Shown one piece after another: positions 8,499 through 16,458 of a DNA stretch of 64,000 bases. Source of the DNA: Streptosporangium roseum DSM 43021 (GTDB lineage: Bacteria; Actinomycetota; Actinomycetes; Streptosporangiales; Streptosporangiaceae). The stretch lies in assembly GCF_000024865.1 (NCBI RefSeq), contig NC_013595.1, positions 4,092,001 to 4,156,000 on the forward strand. The letters run 5' to 3'. The first letter of the stretch is position 1, and every line of letters begins with the position of its first letter. Under the pieces are notes generated by a model. That model did not search any database and had not been told where the DNA came from. It saw only the letters and a program-made list of their open reading frames with translations. Made by a program: the position numbers and the translations under genes.

Positions 8499-8700
8499 TT
8501 GTTCCTCAAGTCCGGAATCCACTGCATCGCGGGCGGACGCTGAAAGTCACGCCTTCCCCGCCGCCCGGCCATCCCCGGTCCCGCCGCGAAAAGACGTGCC
8601 TGCGGAGAACGATCCCGGGATGTCGCGCATCTAACGGTTCATGATCAGAACGCGGGTCCGGGACGCCGGTCCGCCGGGGCTCTCCGGAGCTCTCTGAAAC

Positions 8701-8734
8701 CTCCCGGCGGGCGAGGGGCCTCGCCTGCCGGGAG
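8701..8734. terminator. strong hairpin between the copper locus and the heparinase-like gene
   Basis: Arms at 8701-8715 and 8720-8734 pair over 15 bp with one G-T wobble around a 4-base loop. No long T-run follows. It lies in the 363-bp gap between divergent genes, about 60 bp before the next start codon, so it could be an attenuator in the leader of that gene as easily as a terminator. The remaining gap holds the two CsoR boxes and nothing else I can support. Confidence 0.5.
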
Positions 8735-8795
8735 TCGTGTCCTTTCATGTCGCGAGCGCGCTGGGGCCGCTCGCGCCTTCTGATGGAGCAATCGC

Positions 8796-10469
8796 TTGCT
8801 TGACAAAAAACGGGGGATCATCGGGCTGGGCGCACTCGCCCTGACCTTCCTGACCTTCCTGGCCGTTCTGGCCTGCGGGCCGGTCGAGCTCTCCCTGGCC
8901 GACAGCCGGGGCAGGGTCACCTGCCAGAGTGGCCAGTTCTCCACCGTGACGGGGACCGACGCGATGAGAGGGCGGGTCGCCTTCGTCGGCCTTCCCCCGG
9001 TGGAGCTGGGCAGGGACGTCGACTGGCGTGCCGACCCCTACCGGAACCGCTCGTGGGCGCTGAACCTGCACACCCTGCGGTGGATGGGGCGGCTGGTCGT
9101 GGACTACGAGGCCACCGGGCGGCGCGAATACCTCGACCGGGCCACCGAGATCGCCAGGGACTGGGTGCGCGACAACCCGCGTGGAACGGCCGGTGTCAGC
9201 CCGTGGGCCTGGGCCGAGCATCCGGTGGCGCTCCGCGCCCCGGCTCTGGTCTGCCTCAGCGCTCACGTCAAGGACGACTGGCTGGCCGCCAGCCTGGCCG
9301 AGCACGCCGAGATCCTGGCCGACGCCACCCTTTACAAGGGCGGCCACAACCACGGCCTGGACCAGGACATCGCGCTGCTGGGCATCGGCTGCCGCTTCGG
9401 CGAGCAGAGGTGGACGGCTCTGGCGCTGCGCCGGATGACCGCCTCGGCCAGGTTCGCCATCGACGCGCAGGGAGTGCTGCGCGAGCAGGCCCCGCGCTAC
9501 GGGCTCTACGTCCACCAGCGGATGCGCGTCGCGATGGAGCAGATCAAGGACTGCGGGGTCGGCATGCCCGCCGAGCTCACCCGGCGGTGGCGGTCGCTGG
9601 AGGACTACGTCGCCCACGCCACCCAGCCCGACGGCCGTCTGGCGCCCATCGGCGACAGCCCCGCCGACCTGCGCCCCAAAGGGATCTCCCCGAGGAAGGA
9701 CACCGTGAAGGTGTTCACGGGCGGCTACGTCTTCGGCAGGACGGCCTGGCAGGACGCGGACTCGGCCTATTATTCGATCAGGTTCGGCCCCGGGCGCGCG
9801 CTCCACGGGCACGAGGACCATCTCGGTGTGAGCTACCACGCGCGGCGGCGCGACATCCTGGTGGAGGCGGGCTTCCACTCCTACGAGAAGACGCCCTACC
9901 AGAGGTGGACGCTCTCGCCGCAGGCCCACAACGTTCCCGTCGTGGTCGGCGCGGACTTCCGGGAAGGTACGGCGGCACGCCTGCTGGGGGAGGCCGCCGG
10001 CCGTACGCGCCAGTCCTTCCGGCTCGCCGACGAGGCCTACGGCCTCACCCGTACCCGGTCCGTGCTGGTCGAGCACGGCACGGATCTGATGGCCGTACTG
10101 GACGTGGTCCCGCGGGGGCGGCAGGTGCGCCCGCTGTGGCACCTCGGCCCCGCGCTCAGCGCGACCGCCGCGGGGGACGGCAGGGTGGTGCTGGCCGACG
10201 GGCGCTGGCGGGCGTCGCTGATCCAGCTGGAGATGCCCGCGTGCAGGCCGATCGGCGGCCAGTCGGTCCGGTCCGGGGAGATCTCGCCCGGTTACCTGAA
10301 GAGGATCAAGGTCCCGACGGTGGTCTCCCCGGCGGCGGGAGCCCTGCTGACCGTGATCGTGCCGGGCGCCGCCGACCCGGAGATCTCCTGCTCCGGTGGG
10401 AACGTGCGGGTCCGGACCCCGGGCGGCACGGTCTCCTTCACGGCAGACGTCTCCACGGGGCTCGTCTGA
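8796..10469 (+). CDS. heparinase II/III-family polysaccharide lyase-like protein
   Basis: A 557-residue protein. Residues 7-27 are a hydrophobic signal or anchor segment ('GIIGLGALALTFLTFLAV'), followed by an alpha-helical toroid (about 60-270; 'LNLHTLRWMGRLVVDYEATG', 'GHNHGLDQDIALLGIG') and a heparinase II/III-like beta domain (about 320-540; 'HGHEDHLGVSYHARRRDILVEAG'). The conserved N-H and H-x-D/H residues of such lyases are present. The family cleaves uronic-acid polysaccharides by beta-elimination; the substrate here is unknown and a role in exopolysaccharide metabolism is possible. The start is TTG at 8796 with GGAG 7 bases upstream. Confidence 0.82.
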   Translation: MLDKKRGIIGLGALALTFLTFLAVLACGPVELSLADSRGRVTCQSGQFSTVTGTDAMRGRVAFVGLPPVELGRDVDWRADPYRNRSWALNLHTLRWMGRLVVDYEATGRREYLDRATEIARDWVRDNPRGTAGVSPWAWAEHPVALRAPALVCLSAHVKDDWLAASLAEHAEILADATLYKGGHNHGLDQDIALLGIGCRFGEQRWTALALRRMTASARFAIDAQGVLREQAPRYGLYVHQRMRVAMEQIKDCGVGMPAELTRRWRSLEDYVAHATQPDGRLAPIGDSPADLRPKGISPRKDTVKVFTGGYVFGRTAWQDADSAYYSIRFGPGRALHGHEDHLGVSYHARRRDILVEAGFHSYEKTPYQRWTLSPQAHNVPVVVGADFREGTAARLLGEAAGRTRQSFRLADEAYGLTRTRSVLVEHGTDLMAVLDVVPRGRQVRPLWHLGPALSATAAGDGRVVLADGRWRASLIQLEMPACRPIGGQSVRSGEISPGYLKRIKVPTVVSPAAGALLTVIVPGAADPEISCSGGNVRVRTPGGTVSFTADVSTGLV

Positions 10470-10486
10470 CGGTCTCCCGCCGTCCG

Positions 10487-10524
10487 CCTCCCCGGCCCGG
10501 CCCGGCCCGGCCGGGCCGGGGAGG
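10487..10524. terminator. bidirectional terminator between convergent genes
   Basis: A perfect 14-bp inverted repeat (10487-10500 with 10511-10524) around a 10-base CCCGG-repeat loop fills the 81-bp gap between the heparinase-like gene and the permease gene, which converge here. Confidence 0.75.
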
Positions 10525-10550
10525 GGCCCGGAAGGTGGGTGGCGGTGCCG

Positions 10551-12002
10551 TCAGCGCTCGTCCGGCGGGACCCCGCCGCCGTGCGCCGCCTCCGCCCTGG
10601 CCAGCTCGGAGTGCCGGTAGGAGTATGCGAAGTAGACGACCAGGCCGATCAGGAACCACGCCAGGAAGCGCACCCACGTCTGCCACTGCAGGAAGGTGAT
10701 CAGCCAGAGCGAGAAGACGACGCCGATCGCGGGCACCAGCGGCATTCCGGGGCAGCGGAAGGTCCGAGGCAGGTCGGGTTGCCGGTAGCGCAGCACGATC
10801 ACCGCCGTGCACACGACCGCGAAGGCGAGCAGGATGCCGATGTTGGTCAGCTCCGCGGCCTCCCTGATGGGGAGGAACCCGGCGATGAACGCCGAGGCGA
10901 CGCCGACGATCCACGTCACGCGCGTCGGCACGTGCCGCGTCGGGTGCGTCTTGGCGAACCACTTGGGCAGCAGCCCGTCGCGGCTCATCGAGAACCAGAC
11001 ACGGCTCACCCCGAGCATGAAGGTGAACATCACGGTGAGGATGCCGACGATCGCCCCGACCGCGATCACGTCGGCCAGGCGGCTCAGGCCCACGGACTTG
11101 AACGCCGTGGAGAAGCCGCTCTCCTTGTCGATCTCCGTGTATTTCTGCATGCCCGTCAGCACCAGGCAGGCCAGCACGTACAGGACCATCGAGATGGCGA
11201 GCGAGTACACGATCGCCTTCGGCATGTGGCGCTGGGCGTCCTTGGACTCCTCCGCCGCCGTGCTCATGGCGTCGTAGCCGAAGACGGCGAAGAAGACCGT
11301 GGCCGCCCCGGTTATGGCGCCGCCGATGCCGAAGGGGAAGAACGGGACGTAGTTGTCGGAGTTGATGTAGAAGAAGCCGATGACGATGACCATCAGCACC
11401 ACGGCGACCTTCAGCCCGACGACGGCCGTCTCGAACCGGGCCGCGTTCTTCATGCCGAGGTTCAGCAGATATGCGATGAACAGGCACAGTATGGCGGCGA
11501 ACAGGTCCACCTGGTGCCCTTCCCCCGTTCCCGGGGCCCCCAGCATCCACGCGGGCAACTGCAGGCCCAGGTCGCCGAGCAGGAACGAGAAGTAGCCGGA
11601 GATGCCGATGGCGACGACCGCGACGATCGCGGTGTACTCCAGCAGCAGGTCCCAGCCGATGAACCAGCCCGGCAGCTCGCCGAGGACCGCGTAGCCGTAG
11701 GTGTAGGCCGACCCCGCTTTCGGGATGAGGCCCGCGAACTCCGCGTAGGAGAGCGCCGCCGCCGCGCTCGCGATCCCGGCGATCAGGAACGACACCACCA
11801 CCGCGGGACCCGCCGTGCCGTTGGCGACCGTGCCCGCGAGCGTGAAGATGCCTGCGCCGATGATGCCGCCCACCCCGATCGCGGTGAGCTGCCAGAGTCC
11901 CAGCACGCGGGTGAGCTGCTCGCTCTTGCCGCCCTCCGGTTCTTCGATGTGCTCGATGGGTTTACGGCGTAGCACGCCCGATCCCGACCGAAATATGGCC
12001 AT
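10551..12002 (-). CDS. APC-superfamily amino-acid permease
   Basis: A 483-residue membrane transporter with about 12 hydrophobic segments. 'LTAIGVGGIIGAGIFTLAG' is the hallmark TM1 motif (GxGAGIF-type) of the APC superfamily, 'EFAGLIPKAGSAYTYGY' follows in TM3, and 'FFAVFGYDAMSTAAEESKDAQRHMPKAI' matches the cationic amino-acid transporter (CAT/YfnA-like) subgroup. It imports or exchanges amino acids at the cytoplasmic membrane. The ATG at 12002 has GGAGAGG upstream. It converges with the heparinase-like gene and is divergent from the RyR-domain gene. Confidence 0.9.
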   Translation of the reverse strand: MAIFRSGSGVLRRKPIEHIEEPEGGKSEQLTRVLGLWQLTAIGVGGIIGAGIFTLAGTVANGTAGPAVVVSFLIAGIASAAAALSYAEFAGLIPKAGSAYTYGYAVLGELPGWFIGWDLLLEYTAIVAVVAIGISGYFSFLLGDLGLQLPAWMLGAPGTGEGHQVDLFAAILCLFIAYLLNLGMKNAARFETAVVGLKVAVVLMVIVIGFFYINSDNYVPFFPFGIGGAITGAATVFFAVFGYDAMSTAAEESKDAQRHMPKAIVYSLAISMVLYVLACLVLTGMQKYTEIDKESGFSTAFKSVGLSRLADVIAVGAIVGILTVMFTFMLGVSRVWFSMSRDGLLPKWFAKTHPTRHVPTRVTWIVGVASAFIAGFLPIREAAELTNIGILLAFAVVCTAVIVLRYRQPDLPRTFRCPGMPLVPAIGVVFSLWLITFLQWQTWVRFLAWFLIGLVVYFAYSYRHSELARAEAAHGGGVPPDER

Positions 12003-12039
12003 GGCGCATCCTCTCCGCACGACCGCAGCGGACTGTCTT

Positions 12040-12055
12040 GATCCGATATCGGGTC
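12040..12055. promoter_or_regulatory. palindrome in the permease/RyR divergent region
   Basis: GATCCGATATCGGGTC is a near-perfect 16-bp palindrome (core CCGATATCGG), 38 bp upstream of the permease start. It is a plausible operator for the permease. The rest of the 308-bp divergent gap (12003-12310) shows nothing else I can support. Confidence 0.4.
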
Positions 12056-12310
12056 CAATGAAGGGCTCTTACCCTGTTTCACCTGGGCCGATGCTGACGG
12101 CACCCGGCTCGGGGCCATGCCGTGCCCATCGGCCGGCGGTCCGGCCTCTCCCGGCCACCCGGCGGCGAGGCGGTGATCTCCGGGCACCGCTCTTCCGTAT
12201 CCCCGCCGTCCGCCGGGCACTCCCATTAGTGTGGAGAGGGTCGATCATTACCGGCTCGGGGCTGTTAAGACGATTACCCACATTTCCATATCGCCATGAG
12301 TGAGGCATGA

Positions 12311-14032
12311 GTGAAGACACCATTCGCCGCCTTCCGGCTCCGAATCGCGTTCATCTTCCTGGCGGTAGCGGCTTTCGTTCTGGGCTACGTCGGCATGCGG
12401 ACCTATCTGGTCTCCCGGCCGGAGTTCGCGCGCTCGCCGCTGGACATCGTCTATTACGATCTCCAGCTGTTCGTTCTCGATCCCATCCCTTTCGACGGCA
12501 TGACCCCGCTGCCGTGGACGCTGGAACTGGCCAGGTTCATCGCGCCCGCCGTGACGATCTACGCCCTGATCGAGGCGGCGCGGCTCATGCTCACCACCGA
12601 GATCCGGCGGATCCGGGCGCGGGAGGCGCGGCGGCACGCCGTGATCTGCGGGGAGGGACCGATGGCCCGGGGACTGGTCGAGAAGCTGCGCGCCGCCGGG
12701 CGTGACGTCGTGGTGGTCACCTCCACCCCCGTCACCGTCCTGGACGACCCTCGCGTGCTCCAGGTGGTCGGCGACGCCCGCACCCCCGCCGTGCTCAGGG
12801 CGGCGGGGGTCGGCAGGGCCGAGGTGCTCTACGCCTGCGAGCAGGACAGCTCCACGAACACGGGGATCGCCCTGGCCGCTCACAGGGTCAGGCGGTCCGC
12901 CGCCGGCCCGCTGGCGGCCTACGTCCTCATCTCCGACCCCGATCTCTGCGCGGCCCTGCGTGCCCGGCGGCTGGGCGTGGTGGACCCGCCCGGCATCCGG
13001 CTGGACTTCTTCAACCTCGACGAACTCGCCGCCCGGGTGCTGCTGGACCGCGATCCCGTCGACGAATGCCTGCCCGTCACGCTTGTCGGCCTCGACGGCT
13101 TCGGCAGCGCGCTGCTCGTCGGCCTGGCCCGGCGGTGGCGGCTACGGTCTCCGCAGTCCCAGCCGAGACTGCCGGTGACCGTCATCGACGCGGACGCCGA
13201 CGCGACACTGTCCGTCATACGCCGGAGATGCGAATTCATCGACTCCGTCCTCGACCTCACGACCGTCCACCCTCGCCTGCTCGACTCCGGCGAGCACGCC
13301 CCCGCCGACGTGCCGCAGCGGGTGTACGTGTGCTACCGCGACGAGGACCTGGCCCTGAAGACCGCGCTGACCACCCTGCGGCTGTGGACCAGGTCACCGC
13401 GCTCGCTCGTGATCCGGGTCGAACGGCAGGGAATGTTCGACCAGGCCTTCCAGGGAGTGAGCCTCCTGGAGGACCTGGCCGGCCTCCTGCGGGTGTTCGC
13501 CGTCACCGAGGAGGCCGGTGATCCGCGTCTGATCGCCGAGGACCTCATCGAGCAGCTGGCACGGACCATCCACGAGAACTACGTCTACGGCTGCCTCACG
13601 AGCGGAGAGTCCCCGGAGACCAACGACTCGCTGGTCGCCTGGCCGAAGCTGCCCGAGAGCCTGAAGAAGGCCAACCGCAGCCAGGCCCAGGACATCGGCC
13701 GCAAGCTCAAGGCCGTCGGGGCCGTCCTCGCATCACGGGTGGACCCCGGACTCGGGTTCGCCTTCACCGAAGCGGAGATCGAGCGGCTCGCCGCCATGGA
13801 GCACCGGCGCTGGATGGACGAGCGCGCCGCGGACGGCTGGACCCACGGCCCCTCCCGCGACACCGTCCGCAAGCTCCACCCCGACATGGAGGACTGGGCC
13901 CGCCTCCACGAATCGGCCAAGGAGAAGGATCGCAACGTCGTACGCCACCTGCCCGCCGTGCTCGCCATGGCCGGTTTCCAGATCGTCCGCATGGAGGGGG
14001 CCGCCCCGGAGGTCCCGCGGAGCTTCCTGTGA
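12311..14032 (+). CDS. membrane protein with TrkA-N-like NAD-binding and RyR domains
   Basis: The 573-residue protein has two N-terminal membrane segments (about 10-30 and 75-95), then two Rossmann-like regions. The first begins 'RHAVICGEGPMARGLVEKLRAAGRDVVVVTS' (about 108), a GxGxxx nucleotide-binding turn as in potassium-channel RCK/TrkA-N domains, and the second begins 'LPVTLVGLDGFGSALLVGLA'. The C-terminal segment (about 490-555; 'LAAMEHRRWMDERAADGWTHG' then 'HPDMEDWARLHESAKEKDRN') is a clear RyR repeat, named after ryanodine receptors and also found in bacteria. The GTG at 12311 follows GAGG; an ATG at 12307 is in another frame. Known relatives are uncharacterised; ligand sensing at the membrane is inferred. 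Confidence 0.82.
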   Translation: MKTPFAAFRLRIAFIFLAVAAFVLGYVGMRTYLVSRPEFARSPLDIVYYDLQLFVLDPIPFDGMTPLPWTLELARFIAPAVTIYALIEAARLMLTTEIRRIRAREARRHAVICGEGPMARGLVEKLRAAGRDVVVVTSTPVTVLDDPRVLQVVGDARTPAVLRAAGVGRAEVLYACEQDSSTNTGIALAAHRVRRSAAGPLAAYVLISDPDLCAALRARRLGVVDPPGIRLDFFNLDELAARVLLDRDPVDECLPVTLVGLDGFGSALLVGLARRWRLRSPQSQPRLPVTVIDADADATLSVIRRRCEFIDSVLDLTTVHPRLLDSGEHAPADVPQRVYVCYRDEDLALKTALTTLRLWTRSPRSLVIRVERQGMFDQAFQGVSLLEDLAGLLRVFAVTEEAGDPRLIAEDLIEQLARTIHENYVYGCLTSGESPETNDSLVAWPKLPESLKKANRSQAQDIGRKLKAVGAVLASRVDPGLGFAFTEAEIERLAAMEHRRWMDERAADGWTHGPSRDTVRKLHPDMEDWARLHESAKEKDRNVVRHLPAVLAMAGFQIVRMEGAAPEVPRSFL

Positions 14033-14095
14033 GCGGAGCCCTCTACGGGCGCGGGGCGCCCCGGAGACCCGATCCGTCCGGTCACCGCGGCTGTC

Positions 14096-15028
14096 TCATC
14101 CGGCCACCAGGGGGATCACCACCAGCAGCAGGTCGGCCGCCAGGACCATGGACAGGCTCCGTTTGCGCATCGTCCTCTCATCGGGAAGGTTCTCGTCGGA
14201 GATGCCGGGCAGCAGGCCGAGTTTGTCGATGAGGAAAGCGGCGCAGGCCGCGACGCCCAGGAGTGACCACGCCGGGCCGTAGAGCCACCACAGGCCCCAC
14301 CCGACGAGCACGAGCGCGCCCGCCGTGGCCGCGCAGGCCACCAGCAGGGACCGGTAGGCGCCGTGCCGTACGGCAGGCGGGCGGTCACCGGCGGCGGCGT
14401 CTCCGGCCAGGTCCGGAATGGACCACCACAGCGAGCGTCCGAACAGCAGCACCGCCAGGCCGGCGAACACCAGCCAGACGGGCGCCGGGACGTCCGGGCG
14501 GACGGCCGAGTAGGTCGACACGCAGGGCAGGAAGGCGAAGGTCAGGGCGAAGTAGGCGGGGTTGGCGAAGCCGCGCCGCTTCAGGCGGACGGGTTCGAGG
14601 TTGTAGAGCAGGTGCAGGACGATCGCCAGCCCCACGCCGATCGCCACCGCCGGACGGCCGAGCCCCACCGAGACCGCGGTCGCCAGCACCAGTGCCAGCG
14701 TCTTCTCGATCGCGGCGCACCGGAAGGCCACGGCCGGGCTGAGCCGCCGGGTCGCGGTGGCGATGCCGCCCTTCCCCCGCGTGTGGGAGTCCGCGCGGAT
14801 GTCCAGCGCCGCGTTGAGCGGATTCTGCGAGACGACGGCGAGCAGGTTGGCCAGGAGGGTGACCAGTACGGGCACGGTGAACAGCTGCCCGGGGTCGGTC
14901 GCCGCGAAGCAGGCGCCCCAGAGCACGTGACACGCGTATACCGCCGGGAATGGGTATTCGAGCCGGTGGATGCGGATCAGTGCCCGTCCCCGGGTCATCG
15001 GCCGGCTCCGAGTGGCCAGCGAGGTCAT
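14096..15028 (-). CDS. UbiA-superfamily membrane prenyltransferase / candidate class I diterpene synthase
   Basis: The 310-residue polytopic membrane protein carries both Mg-diphosphate motifs of the UbiA superfamily: N72-xxx-D76-xxx-D80 and D206-xxx-D210. UbiA enzymes ionise prenyl diphosphates; most transfer the prenyl chain to an aromatic acceptor, but PtmT1 of the platencin pathway is known to me as a UbiA-type diterpene synthase acting on ent-CPP. Here the gene is last in an operon with GGPP synthase, a class II cyclase and a P450, with no aromatic-acceptor pathway and no DDxxD class I synthase nearby. Cyclisation of the class II product is therefore the leading hypothesis. The ATG at 15028 follows AAGGAG; gap to the P450 is 49 bp. 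Confidence 0.85.
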   Translation of the reverse strand: MTSLATRSRPMTRGRALIRIHRLEYPFPAVYACHVLWGACFAATDPGQLFTVPVLVTLLANLLAVVSQNPLNAALDIRADSHTRGKGGIATATRRLSPAVAFRCAAIEKTLALVLATAVSVGLGRPAVAIGVGLAIVLHLLYNLEPVRLKRRGFANPAYFALTFAFLPCVSTYSAVRPDVPAPVWLVFAGLAVLLFGRSLWWSIPDLAGDAAAGDRPPAVRHGAYRSLLVACAATAGALVLVGWGLWWLYGPAWSLLGVAACAAFLIDKLGLLPGISDENLPDERTMRKRSLSMVLAADLLLVVIPLVAG

Positions 15029-15077
15029 CGAATCTCCTTGAGTGTGGAGGCCCCGGGCTTCAGCCATGGGGAGGAAG

Positions 15078-16406
15078 TCAACCCTCGGTTCTCGTCATGG
15101 GGGTGCCCGCGGCCGTCCCGCCCGATGTCCCGGCCCGCCGGGGGCACCCGCCGACCGCCATCCTGAGCGGCCCGGGACCCATGGCGGGCCCTCGCAGGTT
15201 CGGCACCCCGGCCTCGGGGTTGAGGCAGCGGAGAGCGTGCCGGCGCAGCACCGCCGCGACGACCATCCGCATCTCCAGCATGGCCAGGTTCGCGCCGAGG
15301 CACCGGCGGGTCCCTCCGCCGAAGGGGAGATACTCCTGGGCGGATCTCCGCGTGTCCAGGAACCGCGCGGGATCGAAGCGCCACGGGTGCGGGTAGGCCT
15401 CCGGGTTGCGATGGGCCAGGGCGATGCACGGGGTGAGGCGGGTGCCCGCAGGCATGGGCCGGCCGGCGATCCGCCGGTCGGCGGTGAGCGTCCGGTTGCC
15501 GGCGACCGTGGCGGGGGGAGAGATCCGCAGGGCTTCCTGGCACACCGCGTTCAGCAGGGGGACCCTCTCGGCGGCGGAGCCGTCGTCGCCGGTCGCGGCC
15601 AGCTCCTCCTGGACGTCGTGGCGGACGCGGTCGTCGCGGTGCAGCCAGAACAGGGTCCAGGCGATCGCGGACGCGGTCGTCTCATGGCCGGCGAACAGCA
15701 GCGACACCAGCTGGTCGGAGAGCTCCTCGTCGCCGACGGGGCCGAGGGGCTCGCTTCCGGCGGACAGCCGCGCGGCGAGCGTGGACGGTCCCGCGGCCGC
15801 CGTCGCGGGACGCGCGGCCTCCAGGAGGCTGTGGACGATCTCCGTCCTGCGCCGCCGGAAGGTCCGCCACGGTGACGGCAGCGGTCCGGGCACCCGCAGG
15901 TGGCGGTAGGCGAGGGTGCGGGGCCGGGATCCGAGCGTGTACTCCACCCACCTCGTGAAGGGGCCGAGCGTCTCGTGCCCGGCGTGGCCGAGCACGATCT
16001 GCCCGATGATCCGGAGCGTCAGGTCGCGGGTCCATTCGGGCAGGCAGAACACCTCGCCCGGGACCAGCCCGTCCAGCGCGGCGTCGACGGCGTCACGGAT
16101 GGTGCCGTGGTAGGCGGCCAGCCGGTGCCCGCGCAACGCCGTACCGACCACCTTGCGGTAGGCCGCGTGCCGTGGCCCGTTGGCGAAGAGCAGGGAGTGG
16201 GGCCCGACCAGAGGTCCCAGGGTGTCGCTGCCCTCCAGGACCATCTGCTGTTCGGAGCGGAAGATCTCCCCGACCGTCTCGGGGTGCCAGACCAGCAGTC
16301 GCGGCTCCGGAGCCGAGCCGAGCTCGACCATGCCGGTCCCGTCCGCGGCGTGGGCCTCCAGGAACGACCGCGTGCGCAGGGCGAACCGGTATCCGTTGAG
16401 GTTCAC
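15078..16406 (-). CDS. cytochrome P450
   Basis: A 442-residue bacterial P450. The I-helix oxygen-binding motif AGHETT is at 239-244, the K-helix EALR at 291-294, and the haem loop FGGGTRRCLG at 362-371 with Cys369 as the thiolate ligand. No membrane anchor is present, so it is soluble and needs separate ferredoxin and reductase partners, which are not in the window. The GTG at 16406 opens with 'VNLNGYRFALRTRSFLE', a typical P450 N-terminus. It lies 52 bp after the class II cyclase gene and 49 bp before the UbiA gene. It most likely oxidises the diterpene scaffold. Confidence 0.93.
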   Translation of the reverse strand: MNLNGYRFALRTRSFLEAHAADGTGMVELGSAPEPRLLVWHPETVGEIFRSEQQMVLEGSDTLGPLVGPHSLLFANGPRHAAYRKVVGTALRGHRLAAYHGTIRDAVDAALDGLVPGEVFCLPEWTRDLTLRIIGQIVLGHAGHETLGPFTRWVEYTLGSRPRTLAYRHLRVPGPLPSPWRTFRRRRTEIVHSLLEAARPATAAAGPSTLAARLSAGSEPLGPVGDEELSDQLVSLLFAGHETTASAIAWTLFWLHRDDRVRHDVQEELAATGDDGSAAERVPLLNAVCQEALRISPPATVAGNRTLTADRRIAGRPMPAGTRLTPCIALAHRNPEAYPHPWRFDPARFLDTRRSAQEYLPFGGGTRRCLGANLAMLEMRMVVAAVLRRHALRCLNPEAGVPNLRGPAMGPGPLRMAVGGCPRRAGTSGGTAAGTPMTRTEG

Positions 16407-16458
16407 GCCGCCACCCCCTCCGCGCCTGCCGGGGGAGGAGCGCCGGGTGCGGGGGATG

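Noticed and set aside
14052..14063. CGGGGCGCCCCG palindrome as a terminator between the RyR and UbiA genes
   Set aside because: The stem is short, without loop or T-run, and such palindromes are frequent by chance at this GC content.
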